A DNA stretch of 64,000 nt from Candidatus Coproplasma stercoravium (GCA_018713165.1 DVFR01000020.1:1-64000), one strand, 5' to 3'. Positions 28,089 to 37,601 are shown, counted from the first letter of the stretch. Made by a program: numbers and translations. The notes: generated by a model from the sequence alone, not told the origin.

Positions 28089-28427
28089 TTACCAATCGAG
28101 TTGCTCCCCGCCGAGAATGTGTATGTGCAGGTGGAAAACGCTCTGCCCTGCGTCCTCGCCCTGGTTCACCACAAGGCGATATCCCTTTTCGCATCCGTTT
28201 TGCGCGGCGATTGCGGGAATTTTTACGAGCATGTATTTAACGAGCTCCGCACGGTCTTCGTCCATTTCGGAGAGAAGTTTGAAGTGGTCTTTGGGCACGG
28301 CGAGAAGATGTACCTTCGCCTTGGGTTCGATGTCCTTAAACACGAGCATTTTATCGTCTTCATACACCTTTGCAGAGGGAATCTCGCCCCTTATTATTTT
28401 ACAGAAAAGGCAATCGTCTTTAAGCAT
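28089..28427 (-). CDS. HIT family protein (HINT-like)
   Basis: CLFCKIIRGEIPS...VFHLHIHILGG (HxHxH). Confidence 0.93.
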   Translation of the reverse strand: MLKDDCLFCKIIRGEIPSAKVYEDDKMLVFKDIEPKAKVHLLAVPKDHFKLLSEMDEDRAELVKYMLVKIPAIAAQNGCEKGYRLVVNQGEDAGQSVFHLHIHILGGEQLDW

Positions 28428-28512
28428 AAAATTCTCCTTTTTGTCTGATTTTTTAAGCAGAAAAATGCCGTTATTTGCGGCATATTCCCGCACCAATTCG
28501 GTTATTTTAAAT

Positions 28513-29754
28513 TTACTCTACGGGTTTCGCAAGCGCGCCGCCCTCGCGCAGGGCGGTGAGCTCTACGTTTAAAATTTCGCCCGTATGGCGGCCTTTGAGC
28601 CACACTTTTATGTAGTTAGGGGTGTAGCCCGCGGTATATTCGCCCTCAGTATCCTCAAAAATCACCGACCGGACGGTGCCGATAAAGCGGGAAATATACT
28701 TCTCCTCCGCCGCCCTGCCCGCGGCGAGCAGTTTGTGAAGGCGCGCCTCCTTTATATCGTGCGGCGTATCCTTCATTTTATAGGCGACGGTGCCCTCGCG
28801 CGGGGAAAAGGCAAAGGCATGCACGCGGGCAAGCCCCGCCTCTTCTATTATAGAGAGGCTATCGCAAAAATCTTCGTCGGTCTCTCCCGGGAAACCCGCG
28901 ATAATGTCGGTAGTAATCGCCGCGTCGGGGAAAAAATTATATATCAGTGCGCATTTTTCAAGGTATTCGGCGCGCGTGTAGCGGCGGTTCATCTTTTTCA
29001 AAACGGCGTTGCTCCCGCTCTGGAGCGAAAGATGAAACTGCGGCGCAAAATTTTTCAGGTTTTTGCAGGCGGAGAGCAGTTTTTCGTCTATCACGTTGCA
29101 CTCGATAGAGCCGAGGCGTATGCGCTTATCCGTATCCGCGAGCATGCCCAAAAGGTCTGCAAGCCCCTTTCCGTCGCAGGAATACGCAGAGATGTTAATT
29201 CCCGTAAGCACGACCTCGGGGCAGGAACTGTGCATAACTTCGCACACGACCTCCTCTGCGGCGCGGCTGCGCACCCTGCCGCGCAGGTAGGGTATTACGC
29301 AGTAACTGCAAAAATTGTTGCATCCGTCCTCTATCTTAACGAACGCGCGCGTGCGCGCCTGGGCGGGTTCGGGCAGGTTTTCATACCCCTGCGAATTGAA
29401 AGAACAGGCATATTCTGCGTCCAATTCGGCAGCAAGCGCCGAGATGAGCTCATTTTTTCTGCGCGCCCCGCCCACATAGTAAACGCCCTTGTCCGCAAAG
29501 GAATTTTTATCCTTTTCGGAGGCGCAGCCAACTACGAAAATTTTCGCTTTATCATTGAATTTGCGTGCGCGTGTGACAAGCTGGCGGCTCTTTTTTTCAG
29601 CCTCGCGCGTGACGGCGCAGGTGTTTAAAACGTATATATCCGCGGGGCAAAGCTTATTTTCCACCTCAACGCCCCAGCTTTTGAGCGCCGCGGCGACGGA
29701 TGCCGACTCCACCTCGTTCACCTTACAGCCGAGCGTAAATATGCAGGCCTTCAT
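28513..29754 (-). CDS. mtaB: tRNA threonylcarbamoyladenosine methylthiotransferase MtaB
   Basis: TLGCKVNEVES; radical-SAM CNNFCSYCVIPYLRGRVRSR. Confidence 0.93.
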   Translation of the reverse strand: MKACIFTLGCKVNEVESASVAAALKSWGVEVENKLCPADIYVLNTCAVTREAEKKSRQLVTRARKFNDKAKIFVVGCASEKDKNSFADKGVYYVGGARRKNELISALAAELDAEYACSFNSQGYENLPEPAQARTRAFVKIEDGCNNFCSYCVIPYLRGRVRSRAAEEVVCEVMHSSCPEVVLTGINISAYSCDGKGLADLLGMLADTDKRIRLGSIECNVIDEKLLSACKNLKNFAPQFHLSLQSGSNAVLKKMNRRYTRAEYLEKCALIYNFFPDAAITTDIIAGFPGETDEDFCDSLSIIEEAGLARVHAFAFSPREGTVAYKMKDTPHDIKEARLHKLLAAGRAAEEKYISRFIGTVRSVIFEDTEGEYTAGYTPNYIKVWLKGRHTGEILNVELTALREGGALAKPVE

Positions 29755-30485
29755 TCCATCTCTCCGAGTTCAAAAAGTACGATTGCGCTGAGCGCTATCG
29801 CCGCCGTTTCGGCGCGCAATATGCGCTTGCCGAGGGTTATCCCATTAAAACCATATTTTTCGCGCGCGAGCGCGTATTCCTCTTCGGCAAAGCCGCCCTC
29901 GCTGCCCACGACTATGGCGGTTGAGCCCGTTAATTTGCGCATATCTGCCTGCGAATTGTGTTCAAACTCGCACGCAAACAACTTATTTTCGTAGCCTTCG
30001 GCAGATGCGAGCGCGTCTTCAAACCTCTCGAAAATTTCGACTTTGGGCGCAACGGAGCGCATGCACTGCTTCGTCGCCTCGCGCGCGACCTTATTCAAGC
30101 GTTCAAGTTTGGAGCCCGTGAGATATGCGGCGCAATACTTTGAGCCGAACACGCCTATCGACGATACGCCGAGCTCCGTCGCCTTCTGCACGATAAGCTC
30201 GGTCTTGTCGCCCTTCAAAGCGCCGCACAAAAGGCGCACCTTCGTTTTCGGCTCCTTGTCGCCGACGGTGAAGCCCGTGATATGCGCCGTCATCGAGCGC
30301 TTGCCGCAGGCGGCTATTATTGCCGAGTACTCCCGTCCGCTGCCGTCTAAAAGGGTAATCTCCGCGCCGACGGAAAGCCGCAGAACGTTTTTTGCATGGT
30401 TGAACTGCTCGCCTTCGAGCTCAACCTCGCCTGATTTCGGATAATCTATTATATTTTCGGTTAAAAATCTCTTCGGTGCTGACAT
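29751..30485 (-). CDS. rsmE: 16S rRNA (uracil-1498-N3)-methyltransferase
   Basis: IVVGSEGGFAEEEYALA, LGKRILRAETAA SPOUT motifs. Confidence 0.92.
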   Translation of the reverse strand: MSAPKRFLTENIIDYPKSGEVELEGEQFNHAKNVLRLSVGAEITLLDGSGREYSAIIAACGKRSMTAHITGFTVGDKEPKTKVRLLCGALKGDKTELIVQKATELGVSSIGVFGSKYCAAYLTGSKLERLNKVAREATKQCMRSVAPKVEIFERFEDALASAEGYENKLFACEFEHNSQADMRKLTGSTAIVVGSEGGFAEEEYALAREKYGFNGITLGKRILRAETAAIALSAIVLFELGEME

Positions 30486-30540
30486 TATTTTACTCTGTAT
30501 TTTAAAATTGCCCCGCACATATGCGGCAACTACTGCATTT

Positions 30541-30601
30541 TAATTGAGGGAACGCCCCCAAAAATCACGTAAAAAGATTTGCGTCACCGGCAAAGCTTTT
30601 T
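30541..30601 (+). repeat. Partial copy (3' portion) of the 180-nt structured element
   Basis: GGG..CCC small hairpin followed by TCACG...GTCACC...CGTGA hairpin as in copy B. Confidence 0.55.
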
Positions 30602-30608
30602 CGTGAAC

Positions 30609-31550
30609 TTATTTTTTAAACGCGCAGGCGTACCACTCGCCTTTATTTACAGTTTTTATGTGCTCAAATCCTACGGCGGCAAACGTCTGCAATACGCCAC
30701 TGAGCTTTTCCTTTATTATGCCCGAAAGTATGAGCGTGCCACCCTCCCTCACGTGTGCGGGCAGAGTGGGCGCAAGGCGGCACAAAACGTCGGCGGTGAT
30801 GTTCGCAAGCGCGATATCCGCCACTATCTCGCTCTCGCCTATAAGGTCGGTGCGCTTTACCGTGCACTTATCCGCCACGCCGTTGAGCTTGCAGTTGTGC
30901 GCCGCGCTGTCGGTCGCGACGGGGTCGATATCGGTGAGATACGCGCTCTTCGCACCCAAAAGGACGGCAGATATGCCCAAAATACCGCTTCCGCAACCCA
31001 CGTCGAGGCACACGCTTTGCGGCGTTAAATACTCCTGCAAAAGCTCGAGGCACATGGAGGTGGTTTCGTGCTCGCCCGTGCCGAACGCCATGTTGCTGTC
31101 GAGCAACACGGTCACCTCTTCGGGCTGTTTTTCGTACTTTATCCACTCGGGCACCACCACTACCCTGCCGCCAATGTGTATGGGGCGGAAGTGTTTGCGC
31201 CATATCTCAATCCAGTCGTCGCCCTCCACCGTGCGCGTTGTTATCTCCAGCGAGCCGAGCGGCATACAGCCGCCGCAATTTTCGCGCATTTCGTCGATAT
31301 CGGCGCGTATCTGCGGCATATATGCGGGCGTATCTTCAACGGTGATGAACGCCTTTACGAGCGCTTCGCCCGTGTCGCGGGTGAGCTCCTCGTCCATATA
31401 GTCCCAATACATAACCTTGTCGCGCTGGAGCGCGATTACGTCTTTGACGTCGGAGATTGCCACGCCGTAGTTTGAATAGCGCCATAAAATATCTGCGACG
31501 AGCTCGCTGCCCTCGCTTGTGGTGTGAACGGTGACTTCTGTAAACTTCAT
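30609..31550 (-). CDS. prmA: Ribosomal protein L11 methyltransferase
   Basis: MKFTEVTVHTTSEGSELVADIL; DSNMAFGTGEHETTSMCLELL; CLDVGCGSGILGI. Confidence 0.93.
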   Translation of the reverse strand: MKFTEVTVHTTSEGSELVADILWRYSNYGVAISDVKDVIALQRDKVMYWDYMDEELTRDTGEALVKAFITVEDTPAYMPQIRADIDEMRENCGGCMPLGSLEITTRTVEGDDWIEIWRKHFRPIHIGGRVVVVPEWIKYEKQPEEVTVLLDSNMAFGTGEHETTSMCLELLQEYLTPQSVCLDVGCGSGILGISAVLLGAKSAYLTDIDPVATDSAAHNCKLNGVADKCTVKRTDLIGESEIVADIALANITADVLCRLAPTLPAHVREGGTLILSGIIKEKLSGVLQTFAAVGFEHIKTVNKGEWYACAFKK

Positions 31551-31709
31551 AGATATTTTCCTAAAACGCGCCGCCCTGTGGCGGCTTTTTGTTTTTTAAC
31601 GCGCCGCAACGCGCGGCGCTTTCTTTATAATATTGTAACACCCCGCGGGCCGATTTGCAAGCATTTGCAAAAGCGGCTCTTTGTTACCCCGATAATCTTT
31701 GGCTTACAA

Positions 31710-31753
31710 AACCCCCTTTGGCTTTTGCACAACTGCAAAAGCCAAAGGGGGTT
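31710..31753 (-). terminator. 19-bp perfect hairpin AACCCCCTTTGGCTTTTGC/GCAAAAGCCAAAGGGGGTT
   Basis: Downstream of trxB on minus strand with TTTT tail. Confidence 0.85.
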
Positions 31754-31770
31754 ACATATATAATTTAACT

Positions 31771-32628
31771 CTATTCCCTGTGTTCGGCGAGGTAGTCAAC
31801 CGCGGCGTGCGCGGCGACGTTGCCTTCGCCGACCGACTTTGCGTACTGGTACGGTCTGCCCGTGCAGTCGCCTGCGGCAAACACTCCCGCGAGATTTGTT
31901 CGGCACTGCCTGTCGACGACGATATGCCCGCCGTCGGTATTCAGCCCGCGCAGCAGTATCGAGGGGGAAACGGAAGAACGCAGAATAAACACGCCGTCGA
32001 CCTCCCTCTCACCGTCGGCAAAGATAAGCTTTTGCACCTTCATTCCGCCGGCTATTTCCTTCGGCATTTTCATTACGACTTCGATATTTTCGCTGGAAAC
32101 CCCGCACCCCTTATACATAGGCATAAGGTAAACTTTGCCCGCGAGAGAGGCGAGGTATTCGGCCTCGTGCTCGAACGCCTTATCGAACAGAATTACGCCT
32201 ATCGTCTTGCCCTTATACAAAAAGCCGTCGCAGGTGGCGCAGTAGCTTACGCCGCGTCCCAAAAACTGTTCCTCGCCCCCGATGGGTTTTGCTGTCGTCA
32301 CGCCCGTACATAAAATTATGGTCTTGCTCTCAAAGGTATCGGTTCCCGCAGTCACGGCATATCTGCCGCCCAAATCGTAGATTGCGGTTACTATCTCATG
32401 CCGCGGCTCTATGCCCATGCTCTTTGCGTGAGAGACGAGCGCGGACGAAAGCTCCACCCCCGAGATATCGGGGAGCCCGGGGTAGTTGCGTATCAGCTCC
32501 GCCGCCTCCACCTTTTTCGACGACGCGCCGCTGCCGAACCATAAAAAGTTTTTATCCAGAATTTTAAGGTTGAGCGCCGCGGAAACGCCCGCGGGGCCCG
32601 TTCCGATTATTATCGAATCGTAAAGCAT
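31771..32628 (-). CDS. trxB: Thioredoxin reductase-like FAD protein
   Basis: IIIGTGPAGVSAAL; redox YCATCDG; ADCTGRPYQYAKSVGEG. Confidence 0.9.
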   Translation of the reverse strand: MLYDSIIIGTGPAGVSAALNLKILDKNFLWFGSGASSKKVEAAELIRNYPGLPDISGVELSSALVSHAKSMGIEPRHEIVTAIYDLGGRYAVTAGTDTFESKTIILCTGVTTAKPIGGEEQFLGRGVSYCATCDGFLYKGKTIGVILFDKAFEHEAEYLASLAGKVYLMPMYKGCGVSSENIEVVMKMPKEIAGGMKVQKLIFADGEREVDGVFILRSSVSPSILLRGLNTDGGHIVVDRQCRTNLAGVFAAGDCTGRPYQYAKSVGEGNVAAHAAVDYLAEHRE

Positions 32629-32691
32629 AATTACAAAATTCCTGAGTTTATTATACAGTTTTATTTTAAACCATAATCAGCTTAAATAAAC

Positions 32692-32719
32692 GCCGCGAAA
32701 GGCACAAGCCTTTCGCGGC
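32692..32719. terminator. Hairpin GCCGCGAAAGG-CACAAG-CCTTTCGCGGC
   Basis: Perfect 11-bp inverted repeat. Confidence 0.55.
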
Positions 32720-32851
32720 AGTTAGATTTGTACACCTTATATATGCCCATAATAACTTGATAGTTGCGAGCAGTAAATCCCTCCGTCACGCTAAGGCGTG
32801 CCACCTCCCTTTAAAAAAGAGGATTTTTGCCGCATTAAAGAACACATTATG

Positions 32852-32960
32852 ACCTCGGAGAAGCGAGCAGTATGCGGAGCTGGCGGAACGTTGCGAAGGA
32901 GCTTACTTAGAGGTAAGCAAACCCGTAACAGCGACAATGTAATGCGACGCTTATACGAGG
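32852..32960. repeat. Structured repeat family 2, copy 2 (closing stem CCTCG/CGAGG)
   Basis: Aligns to 13273-13391. Confidence 0.75.
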
Positions 32961-32975
32961 GCAAGCGGCTCACAA

Positions 32976-34508
32976 TTATTCAGGCTGTTCGGGAGGGGAC
33001 ATGCGCGTAAGCCTTGCACCCTCCTCCTCGAGCGACTTGTCGGGCACGGCCCTGTCGCTCGCCTTTACCATCTGTTCGACGGTGACCTTTGCGCGCTCTA
33101 CGGGAATTATGGTACCCACGCCCGCTACGCAGCCGCCGGGACAACCCATACCCTCTATCATATAGCCGTTCAGCTTGCCGGCCTTTGCCAGGGTAAGCAT
33201 CTTTTTGCATTCGGCGAGTCCCTCTGCATGCTGAATTTTAACCTCGGTGCCGGGGTAATATTCGTTTATGCACTTTTCAATCGCGTTTGCAACGCCGCCG
33301 GCAACGGCATAGCCGCGCCCTGCGCCCGTCGCGGTAAACTCGATAGGGCTCTCTTCAAGCTCCTCGGGAATTATTTCGAGTGCGTCGAACATGCCCGCAA
33401 GCTCCTCGAACGTTATAACGAAGTCGACATAGCTGCGGATATACGTGCGCGAAGCTTCGAGCTTTTTGGCGGCGCACGGGCCTATGAATACTACGCGGGC
33501 CTCGGGGTCCTTCTCCTTGATGTGGCGCGCGGTCGCAACCATGGGCGTGAGCTCCTGCGAAATTTCGGGAGCGAGGTCGGGGAACTGCCTGCGCGTAAGC
33601 TCTACCCACGCGGGGCAGCAGCTCGTGAAAAGGAAAGGCTGTTCGCCCGTGGCGATAGACTTTACGTAGTGGTGCGCCTCGGTAATGCAGCCCATGTCTG
33701 CGCCGTAGGCGACTTCGTAAATATCCTTAAAGCCCACCTTTAAAAGGGCGGTTTTGGTCTTTCCCGGGGTTACCTTGGGGCCGAACTGTCCTATTATTGC
33801 GGGCGCGACCGCCGCAACAACCTTGTCGCCCTTCTTTATAGCCTGAATGAGCTGGAATATCTGCGATTTATCTGCGATTGCGCCGAAGGGGCAGGCAGCC
33901 ATGCACTGTCCGCACGCAACGCACTTGTCGTTGTCAATCTTGGCCCTGCCGAACTCGTCGGAGGAGATGCACTTTATACCGCACGCCTGCGCGCAGGGGC
34001 GGATATGGTGCGCGATGGCGTCGTAAGGGCACGCCGCCTTGCACCTGCCGCACTTTATGCACTTCGACTGGTCGATGAAGGCGTGTCCGTTCACGATTGA
34101 AACGGCGCCCTTCGGGCATGCCTTTATGCACGCGTGCGAAACGCAGTTGCGGCACTGGTCGCTCACCACATACTCGTTGTCGGGGCACTTGTCGCACGCC
34201 GAGGGAATAACCTGCATGAGGGGCGGCTCGTAATACTTATCGGCAATGTTGCTCGCGTCGAGCCCTTCGGTGATGTGAACGGGCTTGTTTGCGGGACGGA
34301 GCGAAAGGCCCATCGCAAGGCGCACGCGCTCCGCGGCAATCTGACGCTCGCGGTAAATATTCTCTCTGTACTTGGGTTCTTCGTCGGGCGTGATTATGTA
34401 AGGAATCGCCTCGATATCGCTTGCAATCGAATCGGATTTGTAGGCAACCTTTGCCACTTCGGCAAAAATTTTGCGCCTTAAATCGGTTACTACGCTCTGA
34501 CTTTTCAT
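32976..34508 (-). CDS. Monomeric [FeFe] hydrogenase (group B-like), with 4Fe-4S domains
   Basis: H-cluster motifs TSCCPAW, GPCAAKKLE, EGMGCPGGCVAGVG; two CxxCxxCxxxC clusters; RBS AGGTGG before ATG. Confidence 0.85.
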   Translation of the reverse strand: MKSQSVVTDLRRKIFAEVAKVAYKSDSIASDIEAIPYIITPDEEPKYRENIYRERQIAAERVRLAMGLSLRPANKPVHITEGLDASNIADKYYEPPLMQVIPSACDKCPDNEYVVSDQCRNCVSHACIKACPKGAVSIVNGHAFIDQSKCIKCGRCKAACPYDAIAHHIRPCAQACGIKCISSDEFGRAKIDNDKCVACGQCMAACPFGAIADKSQIFQLIQAIKKGDKVVAAVAPAIIGQFGPKVTPGKTKTALLKVGFKDIYEVAYGADMGCITEAHHYVKSIATGEQPFLFTSCCPAWVELTRRQFPDLAPEISQELTPMVATARHIKEKDPEARVVFIGPCAAKKLEASRTYIRSYVDFVITFEELAGMFDALEIIPEELEESPIEFTATGAGRGYAVAGGVANAIEKCINEYYPGTEVKIQHAEGLAECKKMLTLAKAGKLNGYMIEGMGCPGGCVAGVGTIIPVERAKVTVEQMVKASDRAVPDKSLEEEGARLTRMSPPEQPE

Positions 34509-34649
34509 AAATACCACCTTTTGTTTAGTTTTGCGAAAAAATTATAACACAAACATTAATTGTTTGCAATATCATTTAAGTATTTTTTTGCCGCGCGCCA
34601 TGCATTTTTTTAATGCCCGCAATTCATACTGTAAGGGAATAAAATGAAC

Positions 34650-35250
34650 CTGATTTAAAACGGGAATATCGCGGCAATAGCCGCGTTAAATCCCTTGAAC
34701 GTGCCACCGGGCACGCCCTGCGGGCTTTGCCTTGCTCTTGCGCGCAATCTTTCTCGCAAGGCGTAAGGGAAAACGCCTTGCACGGTCAACGCAAACACAG
34801 ACATTTATGTTTGCTTATCTCGCGGAATACGTAAAGCGGGTAGCCGCTTTACTATGAAACATTCCGCTCGTCGCTTTAAATTGCTTTGCACCTTTAAACA
34901 GCGCATTTTGCGTTGAATTGGCGTGACTGACGAAGCGGCAATACTTTTCAGGGTTCCCAAAAAAAGATTTGCATAGCAAAGATTTTTTGGGAAGAGGAGC
35001 TGCCCGTGTTTAAATTGTAATGGTGCGCGTACGCAGCATTACAAAAAATTCACGGAGCAGTGACGAATTGCAATGAGGATGAACGCCAAGGCAGCGAAAG
35101 TCGGAGCCTTGAATCCTCAAAACAGCGGACACCCGCTGTTTTGCAAGGCGAGATGAGTGAGCGCATATGAAAGCGCGAACGGTGACCGAGCAAGGCGGTT
35201 TATTCGCCGCTCGCCTTGCGAGAGCGTTTAAAGGCTGGTTCGTATTACTC
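34650..35250. other. ORF-free, multi-hairpin intergenic region; candidate structured RNA or composite of repeats
   Basis: Series of strong inverted repeats (listed in findings); no ORF reported between 34517 and 35167 in the supplied track. Confidence 0.5.
35119..35142. repeat. Dispersed hairpin AAAACAGCGG-ACAC-CCGCTGTTTT
   Basis: 10-bp perfect stem; homologous to 23872-23897 and 51347-51368. Confidence 0.8.
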
Positions 35251-35278
35251 CCTTACAGTATAAAATCGCACATGCCGT

Positions 35279-35752
35279 TCAGGTGTTGGCGCACGCCGAA
35301 ATATCGGCGCGCAAAACCTTCTCATAGTCGCCCAGCTCGCGCCTGTCGACGACGAACGCGCCCAGTTTGCGGACATGCAGAAGCAGGTAATTTTTGCTCG
35401 TTTTTACCTTTTTAATCTGCGAATATTCCAAATCCAACGCGCCCGCAAAAGTGCCGCGGCGGGTAGCCTTTACAGAGAACGTCGTCTTGCCGAAGTCGTA
35501 AACGTTGAACGAATTGCTCCCGTCCGCCTGCGACAAAAGGCGCAGATACAAAATATATACGACAACCGCAAAGCATATCGGCGCGCAGGAAATTATTATC
35601 AGTTCAACATCGAAGGCGCGGTCAATCGCATATACTATGCCCCAAAGCGCCAAAAGCGCCACACCTATGCACAGCGCGACTATTGCGCAACTGAGCACCG
35701 AACGCGAAATAACTTTTTGCGCCTCTCTGTCTATCCGTGTCACACAGGTCAT
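35279..35752 (-). CDS. Small membrane protein with PH-like C-terminal region
   Basis: 157 aa, two TM segments. Confidence 0.55.
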   Translation of the reverse strand: MTCVTRIDREAQKVISRSVLSCAIVALCIGVALLALWGIVYAIDRAFDVELIIISCAPICFAVVVYILYLRLLSQADGSNSFNVYDFGKTTFSVKATRRGTFAGALDLEYSQIKKVKTSKNYLLLHVRKLGAFVVDRRELGDYEKVLRADISACANT

Positions 35753-36123
35753 ATGCCTCTCCCGAAGCGCCGCAGAATACGCGGCGCAAATTTAAGCTGA
35801 ATTTATTATACAACTATTTTAAGCCGAAATCAATGACATACTGTAAGGAATTAATAACAAACAGGTACAAATATTTATTTTAACGGCAAAACGCCCGCAT
35901 ATATGCCTTAATCAATGCCCGAATTTTATTTGAATACGCCGAAAAATAAAATTTATTTTTTGCGGCGGCAGGCGCGCAATTCCTTCACCGCGGGAGACAT
36001 TCCCGCACTCTGCGGGGCAAATTTTATTGACGGCGCGGCGGAATTAGCTATAATTAAAGTTGCAGACGGACGAAAAGTGCCGTATGCGGCGCGTCTTACT
36101 TATAAAATTCGAGGAAAGTATTT

Positions 36124-37164
36124 ATGGAAAAAAAGACGATAGGTAAATTTATTTCCGCCCTGAGAAGGGCAAAAGGGCTTACCCAGCGCGAACTCGGCGA
36201 TATGCTGTACGTTTCCGACAAAACAATAAGCCGCTGGGAGAACGACGAATGCACGCCCGATTTGAATTTGCTCCCCGCCATTGCCGACATTTTCGGCGTG
36301 ACCTGCGACGAACTGCTGCGCGGAGAGAAAACTTTTACCGCACAGAGCGGTGCAGAACAGCCCGCGGGCGACACCGCAACTTCCGTGCGCGGCAAAAAAC
36401 AGCTTGAAGCAATCTTGAGGAGAAAGTACTCCCTCTTCCGCAATCTCTCGTTTATCCCCTTCGGTCTGGCGCTTCTCGGACTGGTAGTGGCAATAATATG
36501 CGCATTTGCAGGGGCAGACGACGAAATCACGTGGCTTGGTTTTGTTCTGGCGGCATTTTTAACAGCAGTAGGCATTATATGTGAAGTATGTTTTGCCTTA
36601 AACGGCGCAATGCGCGCCGAAGACGACTGGACGGTTTATACAGACGAAATAGCTGCGCACAATGCAAAGTTGATGCGGCTTGCAATGGCGGCAATTTATG
36701 CCAACCTGTTTATTTTCGGACTGAGTTTTCCCCTGGCCGTATACGATAATTTTTCGGCCGGAATGTTTATACTCCCCGGTTTCGGGCTCGGCTGCGTGCT
36801 CGTGCTTGCGGCATACGGAATATATTTTAAATGCATACGCACGAGAATGATAAATGCGGGCATGCTGAACTTTACCGGAGAGCATAATAAATTTATTGCC
36901 CGGAACAACAGGCGGCTTTTGAGCATTTCTCTGGTATTCGGCATAATTTATATTTTGCTTATCATTCTGCTCATCGTATTCACGTCAATCAACAATTATA
37001 ATCCCGAATTTTTTTATACTGAGCTCGACCACGGCGGCGTATATTACGGCATGGCGCTGATAGCCGATATTACGTTGTCGGCATTTATCGTTCCCGTTGC
37101 AGGAACAATCATTTATTTTGCAATTTATTTTGCAAAACTCAGGAAACAAAAACTAAACAAATAA
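36124..37164 (+). CDS. XRE-family HTH regulator with C-terminal membrane domain
   Basis: KFISALRRAKGLTQRELGDMLYVSDKTISRWENDECTPDLNLLP plus TM segments. Confidence 0.85.
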   Translation: MEKKTIGKFISALRRAKGLTQRELGDMLYVSDKTISRWENDECTPDLNLLPAIADIFGVTCDELLRGEKTFTAQSGAEQPAGDTATSVRGKKQLEAILRRKYSLFRNLSFIPFGLALLGLVVAIICAFAGADDEITWLGFVLAAFLTAVGIICEVCFALNGAMRAEDDWTVYTDEIAAHNAKLMRLAMAAIYANLFIFGLSFPLAVYDNFSAGMFILPGFGLGCVLVLAAYGIYFKCIRTRMINAGMLNFTGEHNKFIARNNRRLLSISLVFGIIYILLIILLIVFTSINNYNPEFFYTELDHGGVYYGMALIADITLSAFIVPVAGTIIYFAIYFAKLRKQKLNK

Positions 37165-37190
37165 TTTAATTTTAATTTAATTTTTTAAGG

Positions 37191-37218
37191 CGGCGGAAAT
37201 ATTTCCGCCGTATTTTTA
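37191..37218 (+). terminator. Hairpin CGGCGGAAATATTTCCGCCG + TATTTTTAT
   Basis: Inverted repeat downstream of HTH gene. Confidence 0.75.
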
Positions 37219-37417
37219 TATGGCGAGATTTCTCCGCTTCACTCACTCCGTTCGTTACGGTCGAAATGACAGGTCAGAGAGAACATTTATGCCGCAGTAT
37301 GTAGCGCGGCGGCCCGCGCGTTAAGCATACTGCGGCATTTTAGATAATTTTTACCTTATTATAAGCTTTAAATTAAAACACTTTCACCGAAAAAAATTTT
37401 TCGGCGAAATTTGAATT

Positions 37418-37598
37418 AATAATGTTTGCAAGCAAGGTTTCCTTGCGCCGCAAGACACAATTTGCTGCGGCAGCAGGCTCGCCGAAAGTGAATTGCCGCG
37501 ATTATATAATCGTGGGCCCTTAAAAATCGCGGCAAGAGAAACTTAGTTTCTCCGCCTCACGAAAAATGCCGCGCTCGGCCAGCGCGGCATTTTTGTGA
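37418..37598 (+). repeat. Structured intergenic element, copy C (~181 nt, 5 hairpins)
   Basis: Aligned with copies A and B. Confidence 0.78.
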
Positions 37599-37601
37599 AT
37601 A

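Noticed and set aside
35167-35415. 82-aa plus ORF
   Set aside because: Crosses a structured repeat and runs into the opposing membrane-protein gene; no RBS.
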